NCBI GenBank assembly: GCA_017965125.1
Contig: JAGCQO010000038.1
Coordinates: forward strand, 1 to 5,243
Length of the DNA: 5,243 bases
Origin: Paludibacteraceae bacterium
Lineage (GTDB): Bacteria; Bacteroidota; Bacteroidia; Bacteroidales; Paludibacteraceae
Direction of reading: 5' to 3'
Part shown: positions 1-5,243 of the stretch, one piece after another
Numbering within the stretch: position 1 is the first letter of the stretch
Layout of the letters: each line of letters begins with the position of its first letter
Notes under the pieces: model-generated
Told to the model about the DNA's origin: nothing
Databases searched by the model: none
Seen by the model: the letters and a program-made list of their open reading frames with translations, nothing else
Position numbers and translations under genes: made by a program

Positions 1-2938
1 CCTTAGCCTCAGCCACATTCGCCTTGTCGGAGAACGAAGCCTCATCCGTAGGCTCCACATCAACCATAACCCAGCGATTGCTGCTCATGAGCGGCACGAG
101 GCGGTTGCCCGTCTGGGGAACATGAGCGAAGCCCAACGACTGCGACTGGTGAGGCAGAGGAATGGGCAGAAGCTCATTGCCGTAAAACGCCTTGTTGACA
201 AAGTCGGCTATCTCGGGGTGCATGCGCCCATGGAATTTCAATGTGTAAACGACCTGCTCATTGCCATGATAAAGCCTGAGCAAGCGTTGGAACAGCGACT
301 CGGAGCAGTCCTCGAAGCCGAGTCCACGCAACGACGGCTCGACGATGCGCGACTCCACCGCCGTCTGCGACACGACCGCCGGCAGCTGCTTGTGGTCGCC
401 GATGAGGACGAACTTCCTGATGGCATCGACAGGCGCCGAGCCTGCTGTGGAAACCGCCGACAGCAATCCCACGATGCTCGGCTCGAGTATCTGCGAAGCC
501 TCATCGATAATCGCCAAGTCGAACGGCTTGATGGTGAACACGCGCTGGAGCGACGAGACTGAGGTCGTTGTGCCGACGAAAACCCTCGTCCGCACGATGA
601 ACTCGCGCATCTGGCTCGCTTTGCTGCACTCCGCTATTCTGTTGGAAAGAAGGTACTTGCTGAAGCGTTCGTCGCACGACGAGACATGGCCGAACCTCAC
701 GAAGTCGATTCCGTCCTTGTCGAGCTTGGAGCAAATCTCGTCCACCGCCCTGTTGGTGTAAGCCATCAGAAGCACCGACGAGCCGTCGTTTTTCAGCTGG
801 TCCCTGAGTATGTTCATCAGTCCGAAGGACGTCTTGCCAGTGCCTGGAGGGCCGACAAGCAGGAACATCTCCTTGGCTCGTCTGACCTTGGTCACAAGCT
901 CGTTCATGCCGCCGTACTCCGTTGGCTCCGGCAGGGAGTTATCGACGCAAGGCGGTCTCTGCCCGAGCAGAAGTTTTTTGCGAGCGGAGTTGGTGCTGAG
1001 GAATGCGTACAGAGCCCTGTACTGCGCGCCGAACGACGAGTCGATGTAGTCGTGCTCCACAGCCCAGGCATAACCTTTCGCCGCCTTGTAGACGCCCTTG
1101 TTTCGTTGCGGCGCGCGCAGTCGTACGCACACCTTGTTGTCGTCGAGGCTGTAGATGGTCGCCCTGTGCTCTATCGCCTTTCTGACGTCGGGTTCACGGC
1201 TGGCGTTGTACTTATAAAGCACGATGATGTCGCCGACTCTGAAGTTCGGCAGATACTCGCACGAAGAGAGCGTGTCGTCGGAGGCGTCGTTGTCGCGCAC
1301 AAGCTCGATGACGCTCACAGTGCCGTCCTCGTCCTCGACAAGGCGGTCTATCTTCATGCAGTCCATGATGTTGCCGGCGCGTCGCCTTTCCTCGAGCGAC
1401 GATGTCCACAACGACGCAAAGCCGCTGTTCTCCTTTATTCTGTTGCCCACTTTGCTCATCACGTTCTCGCGCGCCACGAAGGTGAAGAATCGGTAGAAGT
1501 AGTCAAGTTCCTCTTTCGTAGCGTTTTTCAGCGGCGATAGCAGTCGGATTATCTCCGGGCGTTTATAGTCGGTCCAAAGCTTGGACGTGTCTTGCTTCAT
1601 GTTCATGGACTCGGGCGTCAATGCGCCGACGAGCTTCCTCGCGCCTCCGGGTTCGGCCAGCATCAGATCCTGACACACAAGGCGGTTTCTTATCCTTATC
1701 GCCTTGGCTACGACTTCGGGAGCGTTCGACTCTCTCATCAGTCCGTCGGGATATTTCGAGTAAAGCAGGTAGGCCGAGACCTCGTCGTTCTTTTTGCCGA
1801 AGCCGTAATGGAGCATCGCCAAGTACATGAGCATCTGTATGTAATGCTGCGTCTGGTGGCGGTGGTTGAAATCGTCGCGCTTGCCGGACTTCTGCTCCAT
1901 AAGCAACGAGAAGTCGCTCTGCAACAAGTCCATACGACCTTGCAGCCCCAAAGTCTCGCACACGAACGAAGGCTCGAGCATGACTTTGTCCTTGTTGTAG
2001 TTGCGGTCCTCGGTCTGCACGCGTTTTATGATTGTTTTCAAGTTGCCGAGTTGCAGTCTGGCGTCGTCATGAAACCTCACGTCCATGTCCTCGCACGTGG
2101 TTATGTCGATGGGCGCGCTTCTGAAGAATTTACGCACAGCCTTCACATAGTCGGCACTGTCGCCGTAGTTCACGGTCTCGTCCAGCAGCTGCGACGCCAA
2201 GTTACCCAAGAGTGTCGCTCTGGTCTGGGCCTTCGGGCTGAACTTGTCGAGGAGGTGAATCTTCTCGGAGTCGGCGTGCTGTGTGAAGCATCGTGCTATG
2301 GTCGAAATATCAACGAGCATGTCCGGCTCGTATATGAGCAACGAAGGCACAAGCAGCCCGTCCGTGTCCACGCCCACGTCTATGAGGTTGAGCTGCGTGC
2401 CGGCCTTGTAGTCGATGGCGTCGGCGCTCCAGTCCTTCACACTGACGGAGTACTCATTGCCCGAGACCTCGTCGCGCACCTCCACCACAGAACCCTTCCT
2501 GCCTATGACCGATGCCCTCATCTTCTGCCAATGGGCGAATGAGTCGGCGGCGCTGTCGCTTATCTTCTCTATCGAGAGCGTCCGTGACCTGTCGCCGAAC
2601 GCATAACACACAAAAGCGGCGAAAACATCGACATCCTGATGCCAGTTCCTCCGCAACGTGAGGTCGTCGAGGTCTCGGGCGTGGCGGCCTCGGTATCGGA
2701 ACGAGTTCAGTGCGATGGTGTAAGGGAATGAGCATTTGTCAGCCACATAAAGCAGCCTCGCCTGCGCTCCGGAAAAGATTATCGTGGAGTCCTGAGTCTT
2801 CACACGAAGGAACTCCGCAAGCAAGTGGTAAAGCAGGTTGTAGCGCGCCACAAACGACACGTCGAGCCTTTCGATTTTGGCTATCGCCTCAGTCCAGTAC
2901 TGCTGTGTCTGCTCGGTGTCTTTTATCTTTTTCGCCAT
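1..2938 (-). CDS. Dna2-like nuclease-helicase: RecB/Cas4-type PD-(D/E)XK nuclease fused to SF1 DNA2/NAM7 helicase (3' end beyond window)
   Basis: The reading frame stays open from the ATG at 2938-2936 to the left edge (979 codons), so the C-terminus is missing. Residues 1 to about 200 match nothing I recognise. A RecB/Cas4-like nuclease domain spans about 205-400: GRMD (D337), EQK (E348, K350) and QMLMY (Q368, Y372) are the catalytic aspartate, ExK and QxxxY motifs. After a middle region with YFYRFFTFVARE (480-491) and a probable beta-barrel (about 566-640) comes an SF1B-type helicase: Walker A GPPGTGKT (696-703), motif Ia AYTNRAVDE (726-734), GTTTS (789-793), Walker B DEAS (812-815), motif III GDHKQLP (847-853) and motif IV FHGRMHPE (902-909). 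Motifs V and VI lie outside. Such proteins unwind DNA and cut single-stranded flaps or ends in the cytoplasm; a role in repair, replication or defence is inference. The usual Fe-S cysteines are not evident. The start lies 3 nt after the transporter stop (TAAATAATG) with no clear Shine-Dalgarno sequence, so co-expression is likely. Family assignment is firm; the exact biological role is unknown. Confidence 0.93.
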   Translation of the reverse strand, partial: MAKKIKDTEQTQQYWTEAIAKIERLDVSFVARYNLLYHLLAEFLRVKTQDSTIIFSGAQARLLYVADKCSFPYTIALNSFRYRGRHARDLDDLTLRRNWHQDVDVFAAFVCYAFGDRSRTLSIEKISDSAADSFAHWQKMRASVIGRKGSVVEVRDEVSGNEYSVSVKDWSADAIDYKAGTQLNLIDVGVDTDGLLVPSLLIYEPDMLVDISTIARCFTQHADSEKIHLLDKFSPKAQTRATLLGNLASQLLDETVNYGDSADYVKAVRKFFRSAPIDITTCEDMDVRFHDDARLQLGNLKTIIKRVQTEDRNYNKDKVMLEPSFVCETLGLQGRMDLLQSDFSLLMEQKSGKRDDFNHRHQTQHYIQMLMYLAMLHYGFGKKNDEVSAYLLYSKYPDGLMRESNAPEVVAKAIRIRNRLVCQDLMLAEPGGARKLVGALTPESMNMKQDTSKLWTDYKRPEIIRLLSPLKNATKEELDYFYRFFTFVARENVMSKVGNRIKENSGFASLWTSSLEERRRAGNIMDCMKIDRLVEDEDGTVSVIELVRDNDASDDTLSSCEYLPNFRVGDIIVLYKYNASREPDVRKAIEHRATIYSLDDNKVCVRLRAPQRNKGVYKAAKGYAWAVEHDYIDSSFGAQYRALYAFLSTNSARKKLLLGQRPPCVDNSLPEPTEYGGMNELVTKVRRAKEMFLLVGPPGTGKTSFGLMNILRDQLKNDGSSVLLMAYTNRAVDEICSKLDKDGIDFVRFGHVSSCDERFSKYLLSNRIAECSKASQMREFIVRTRVFVGTTTSVSSLQRVFTIKPFDLAIIDEASQILEPSIVGLLSAVSTAGSAPVDAIRKFVLIGDHKQLPAVVSQTAVESRIVEPSLRGLGFEDCSESLFQRLLRLYHGNEQVVYTLKFHGRMHPEIADFVNKAFYGNELLPIPLPHQSQSLGFAHVPQTGNRLVPLMSSNRWVMVDVEPTDEASFSDKANVAEAK

Positions 2939-2941
2939 TAT

Positions 2942-3871
2942 TTATGCTCTGTTTTTTTGACGCCTCTCCTTCTTCAACTCCTCGTGGCTCTTGCTGTGGG
3001 TCACTATATAAACGCCGGCGAAGACGAGAACTATCGCCAAGGCCTTTTGCCAAGTGAAGACGGCCATGCCCATCGCCACAGCCAGGAGCGAGGCTGTTAT
3101 CGGTTGCAGGTAATTGTACATAGCCACGACGGTCGGACGCAGATAGCTTTGGCTCGCCACGTAAAGAAGGTAGGCAAAGAAACTGCCGAACAGCACCACA
3201 TAGCCCACTTCCATCCAGTCCTGCGTCTGTACGCTTGACCAGTCGAACTCAAGGAACTGTCCGCCGGAAACCGGGATGTAGCACAGCATGGAGAATGTGA
3301 ATATCCATTTGTTCATGGTTATGGACGAGTATTTGTGGCTAAGATCCTTGAACAACGTCAGATACACGGCGAACGACGTCTGAGCCAGCAGGCACAGCAA
3401 ATCGCCTTTGTAGTTTCCGCCCACGACACTGTCGGCCGACGTGATGACGAGCGTCAGCGCGCCAGCGAATCCGACAAAAACGCCCACCGCCTTCAGTCCC
3501 GTAAGCGGCTCACGGAGCCAGACTGCGGCGAATATCAGCGTGATGATAGGCAGCATCGTCGTGACAATGGTCGCATCGACAGGCGTGGTCATGGACAGTC
3601 CGGTCAGAAACAGCCCTTGGTTGAACACAAAAGCGAAAAGTCCGGCGAAAAACAGCCTTATCAAGTCCTTGCGCGACACATGCTCCTCCTTGTGCATCGC
3701 CATCGACACAAGCCAGAACAGCAATGCTCCGCCTGCCATTCTGAACGCCGTCAGCATGAAGGGCGTGAACACCGTCAGCGCATCCTTAGCCAATGGCGCC
3801 ATGACGCCCCACATCAGTGTTGCAGAAAAAGCGCAAGCATGTCCGCGCCAATTTGTCTCCGAGCCTGTCAT
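2942..3871 (-). CDS. EamA-family (DMT superfamily) inner-membrane transporter
   Basis: This 309-residue protein has the length and hydrophobic pattern of a ten-helix drug/metabolite transporter made of two EamA repeats, about residues 13-143 and 154-292. Family features visible are the N-terminal LMWGVMAPLAK segment, the end of repeat 1 with WLREPLTGLKAVGVFVGFAG (118-137), and in repeat 2 the MYNYLQPI segment (251-258) followed by two closing helices. The C-terminus is a short, very basic cytoplasmic tail (about 294-309). Members carry small metabolites, amino acids or drugs across the inner membrane; the substrate cannot be read from sequence. The start at 3871 is preceded by an AT-rich leader without a Shine-Dalgarno sequence, common in Bacteroidetes, and by a candidate -7 element at 3902-3895. 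The nuclease-helicase gene begins 3 nt after the TAA stop, so the two are probably one transcript; I know of no functional reason for the pairing. Confidence 0.95.
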   Translation of the reverse strand: MTGSETNWRGHACAFSATLMWGVMAPLAKDALTVFTPFMLTAFRMAGGALLFWLVSMAMHKEEHVSRKDLIRLFFAGLFAFVFNQGLFLTGLSMTTPVDATIVTTMLPIITLIFAAVWLREPLTGLKAVGVFVGFAGALTLVITSADSVVGGNYKGDLLCLLAQTSFAVYLTLFKDLSHKYSSITMNKWIFTFSMLCYIPVSGGQFLEFDWSSVQTQDWMEVGYVVLFGSFFAYLLYVASQSYLRPTVVAMYNYLQPITASLLAVAMGMAVFTWQKALAIVLVFAGVYIVTHSKSHEELKKERRQKNRA

Positions 3872-3894
3872 TTCAATTTTAATTCAAAGGACAA

Positions 3895-3902
3895 CAAAGA
3901 TA
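3895..3902 (-). promoter_or_regulatory. Candidate Bacteroidetes -7 promoter element for the EamA/nuclease-helicase unit
   Basis: Read on the minus strand this is TATCTTTG, an exact fit to the Bacteroidetes sigma-ABfr -7 consensus TAnnTTTG. Transcription would start near 3890-3885, leaving a leader of about 15-20 nt before the ATG at 3871. The position 19-20 nt further upstream reads ATTC or TATT, so there is no good TTTG -33 box, and that region falls inside the terminator hairpin of the upstream operon. The call rests on the -7 match and location only. Confidence 0.45.
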
Positions 3903-3905
3903 CAC

Positions 3906-3941
3906 AAAAAAAGTCCGCACTGAATATGATTCAATGCGGAC
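3906..3941 (-). terminator. Rho-independent terminator of the lipoprotein operon
   Basis: The arms GTCCGCA (3941-3935 on the minus strand, same as 3913-3919 on plus) pair over 7 bp, a single C/A-type mismatch (3920 and 3934) follows, and then TGAAT pairs with ATTCA (3921-3925 with 3929-3933) around a 3-nt ATG loop. On the minus strand the hairpin is followed directly by seven T (3912-3906). It starts 22 nt after the stop codon of the DUF799 gene. On the plus strand only TTTT follows after two bases, and no plus-strand gene is present, so the minus-strand role is the relevant one. Confidence 0.9.
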
Positions 3942-3963
3942 CATTTTATCACAAAGTCTTGCT

Positions 3964-4650
3964 CTATTTCGCTCTCACTGTGCCCACGACAAAAGGCTTG
4001 TCGGCGAAGAAATCCTGATCCATGTTGAAATGAACGCCGTACTTGCCTTCTGGCATGTCTCTCAGTACGAACTCATTACATGCCCTGCCGGCCTCAATCT
4101 TGTCGGTCGCAGCCGTATTTATCGCCGTCGCCGCAACACTTACCAGAGCTCCCAACGCTCCGCCTGTGCCAGAACTTACGCTCGTGTCAAGCGTGATTCT
4201 TCCTTCACGGTGGTAAATCGTGTTGCCAGTCTTCGTCGATCTCAGCACATACTCTATATCAACCGTAATGCCCCCGCCTATAGCGTTTTTACTCCATGTC
4301 TTTATTATGGTGAACATCGCAGCGTCAGCGCCCAGCACATTTCTGAAGGCAGTGAGGTCGCCTTCCAGGAAAAGCTCGCTATCATAAGCACTTTCCGCCT
4401 GGAACATATCCATCACCATATAAGGAGAATAAACATAATAGCCCTTCTCACACAATGGTTTATACATGGTCGTGTAGAAATAATCCTTCGCCTCGACGAA
4501 GTTTGTCTGGTTTATCGGCGGCATGACAACGATAGACAACGGTTTCTCCTCGTACATCATTTTATACTGTGTGCCTCTCTTCAGATTCTGTGTATCGCAC
4601 GACGTCAACAGCATGGCCAATGCAAATCCTAATATTACGATATTTCTCAT
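3964..4650 (-). CDS. DUF799/GNA1162-family outer-envelope lipoprotein
   Basis: This 228-residue protein opens with a lipoprotein signal peptide whose lipobox is LTSC (15-18), making C18 the lipidated residue. The mature part begins with a stretch typical of the GNA1162 (DUF799) family: PLSIVVMPPINQTNF (37-51), then FYTTMYKPLCEKGYYVYSP (58-76), a region that resembles the nucleotide-free TolB-like N-terminal fold of CsgG-type proteins. The alternating pattern around TVDIEYVLRSTKTGNTIY (129-146) looks like beta strands, and a Gly/Ala-rich hydrophobic segment follows (161-180), also seen in this family. The start codon overlaps the stop of the DUF4810 gene by 4 nt (ATGA), with GGAAA just upstream. 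It is the last gene of the operon and is followed by a strong terminator. The family's molecular role is poorly defined; GNA1162 of Neisseria is a surface-associated lipoprotein, and association with a CsgG-like partner is inferred from gene order. Confidence 0.85.
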   Translation of the reverse strand: MRNIVILGFALAMLLTSCDTQNLKRGTQYKMMYEEKPLSIVVMPPINQTNFVEAKDYFYTTMYKPLCEKGYYVYSPYMVMDMFQAESAYDSELFLEGDLTAFRNVLGADAAMFTIIKTWSKNAIGGGITVDIEYVLRSTKTGNTIYHREGRITLDTSVSSGTGGALGALVSVAATAINTAATDKIEAGRACNEFVLRDMPEGKYGVHFNMDQDFFADKPFVVGTVRAK

Positions 4651-4991
4651 TTTTCCAACTGTTTAATGATTCGTGATATAAATATCTCTGACTCAGGATA
4701 CAAAGCCACTTCTCTCTTGAGATACTCTATTCCTTCCGACACTTTTCCTGCCTTGCACAACAAATATCCGTACTCTGCATTTATTCCCGGAGGCGCCACG
4801 TTTCTCAAGCCGCTCTGCTTTTCAATCACTTTCTGGTATTCCTTCAATGATTTTTGATAAAGCTCGTCTGTGGCTTTCTTCTGGTATTTGTAAGATACTT
4901 TTTCGTATTTATGCCATGTGTACAGAGTTTTCTCCGCGCACGAACACATAAACACAAATAGACCTGCTAATAGTATATGCCTTATTTTCAT
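4647..4991 (-). CDS. Small DUF4810-type lipoprotein
   Basis: The 114-residue product has a short basic N-terminus, a hydrophobic core (6-15) and a lipobox-like MCSC (15-18); C18 is the likeliest lipidation site, although C16 makes the cleavage point slightly ambiguous. Soon after comes LYTWHKYE (23-30), matching the Y-x-W-x-x-Y signature near the N-terminus of DUF4810 proteins. The rest is helical, with APPGINAEYGYLL (66-78) followed by AGKVSEGIEYLKREVALYP (81-99), which reads like one TPR-type helical hairpin. It overlaps the preceding gene by 4 nt (4988-4991) and the following gene by 4 nt (4647-4650), both ATGA, and has no evident Shine-Dalgarno sequence of its own, so it is probably translated by coupling. 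DUF4810 genes commonly sit between CsgG-like and DUF799 genes, as here. A role as periplasmic or outer-membrane partner of those two is inference. Confidence 0.82.
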   Translation of the reverse strand: MKIRHILLAGLFVFMCSCAEKTLYTWHKYEKVSYKYQKKATDELYQKSLKEYQKVIEKQSGLRNVAPPGINAEYGYLLCKAGKVSEGIEYLKREVALYPESEIFISRIIKQLEK

Positions 4992-5243
4992 GGCAGCATT
5001 ATTTTTTTAGTTTCCTGAGGAGATAAGAACACAACTTTATTATACAACACGTTGCCATCTGCTGTCACTTTGACTGTGCGCTTGCCGACAGACACAACGT
5101 AGGAAGTCCCCTTGTTGCCAGACTTCTTGGCCTTTACAGTCTCTGCCGTGAATGACGTTTCGCCGTCTATCGTCACATCCACCGTGGTGTTTGGTCTGTT
5201 TCCTGTGCTCACAAAGAGCAGATACGCGACATTTTCCTTGCCG
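4988..5243 (-). CDS. C-terminus of a probable CsgG/HfaB-family lipoprotein (5' end beyond window)
   Basis: The frame is open from the right edge to the stop at 4990-4988, giving 84 residues and no start; the GTG at 5212 is internal, because the coding frame continues upstream of it (GKENVAYLLF). The visible piece is rich in beta-strand-like alternation (TTVDVTIDGETSFTAE, SYVVSVGKRTVKVTADGN, VVFLSPQETKKIMLP) and looks like a small PEGA- or Ig-like beta domain rather than the CsgG core itself. The assignment to CsgG comes mainly from gene order: CsgG-like, DUF4810 and DUF799 genes recur together in Gram-negative bacteria, and Bacteroidetes CsgG-like proteins can carry a C-terminal beta extension. 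CsgG-type proteins form oligomeric outer-membrane channels or assemblies. The last codons overlap the DUF4810 start by 4 nt. Another envelope protein with such a domain remains possible. Confidence 0.55.
   Translation of the reverse strand, partial: GKENVAYLLFVSTGNRPNTTVDVTIDGETSFTAETVKAKKSGNKGTSYVVSVGKRTVKVTADGNVLYNKVVFLSPQETKKIMLP

Larger units (their letters stand above)
3872..3963. other. Intergenic region between the two minus-strand units
   Basis: These 92 nt are the only real non-coding stretch in the window. From right to left they hold a 22-nt spacer, the terminator hairpin with its T tract, the TATCTTTG -7 element and an AT-rich leader. No riboswitch-like structure or small ORF is visible. 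Confidence 0.8.

Noticed and set aside
686..1540. Long plus-strand open frame (284 codons)
   Set aside because: It runs exactly codon-for-codon antisense to the nuclease-helicase gene. Stops there require TTA, CTA or TCA in the sense gene, which this GC-rich gene rarely uses. Its translation has no recognisable motif, while the sense strand has the Walker A and other helicase motifs.
1800..1935. CRISPR-associated Cas4
   Set aside because: The nuclease motifs are Cas4-like, but the domain is part of a helicase fusion, lacks the Fe-S cysteines, and no repeat array or other cas gene is present.
1592..2542. Long plus-strand open frame (316 codons)
   Set aside because: Same codon-aligned antisense effect over the nuclease domain; the sense strand holds the GRMD, ExK and QxxxY motifs, and the plus-strand product has no family features.
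1..2938. Possible frameshift or pseudogene in the nuclease-helicase, given that several short open frames overlap it
   Set aside because: Motif positions at 2938, 1930, 1897, 853, 505, 400 and 226 all fall in the same codon register, and no stop was met between them, so the frame is intact.
3335..4018. Plus-strand open frame (227 codons) across the transporter gene and terminator
   Set aside because: Its product is charged and low in complexity, it reads through the terminator hairpin, and the minus strand encodes an unmistakable EamA protein.
3934..4632. Plus-strand open frame (232 codons) opposite the DUF799 gene
   Set aside because: It is a shadow of the minus-strand lipoprotein, which has a signal peptide, lipobox and operon context; the plus-strand product has none.

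Overview
The window most likely comes from a member of the Bacteroidetes, probably a Bacteroidales-type gut or oral commensal. The reasons are an AT-rich leader without a clear Shine-Dalgarno sequence, a TAnnTTTG-type -7 promoter element, and the protein families present. All five genes lie on the minus strand, so the window reads from its right end to its left end. No RNA gene, insertion sequence, CRISPR array or tandem repeat was seen.

Right part (5243 to 3964): the 3' end of a lipoprotein operon. It holds the C-terminus of a probable CsgG/HfaB-family protein, then a small DUF4810-type lipoprotein, then a DUF799/GNA1162-type lipoprotein. Both junctions are 4-nt ATGA overlaps, which indicates translational coupling. 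The last two proteins have lipoprotein signal peptides, and the trio fits the recurrent CsgG-DUF4810-DUF799 cassette of Gram-negative envelopes. The operon ends in a strong intrinsic terminator (3941 to 3906).

Middle (3963 to 3872): a 92-nt intergenic stretch holding that terminator, followed at once by a candidate Bacteroidetes -7 element (TATCTTTG) for the next unit.

Left part (3871 to 1): an EamA-family (drug/metabolite transporter superfamily) membrane protein. Three bases after its stop codon begins a large ORF that is open to the left edge, 979 codons without a stop. This protein joins a RecB/Cas4-like PD-(D/E)XK nuclease domain (D337, E348-x-K350, Q368xxxY372) to a Superfamily 1 DNA2/NAM7-like helicase (GPPGTGKT at 696-703, DEAS at 812-815, GDHKQLP at 847-853). 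It is a bacterial Dna2-like nuclease-helicase, cut off before helicase motifs V and VI. The spacing suggests co-transcription with the transporter, although no functional link is evident.

The most notable points are the nuclease-helicase fusion, which lacks the Fe-S cysteines usual in Cas4/Dna2, its uncharacterised N-terminal and middle regions, and the coupled lipoprotein trio. Nothing visible proves a new defence system.
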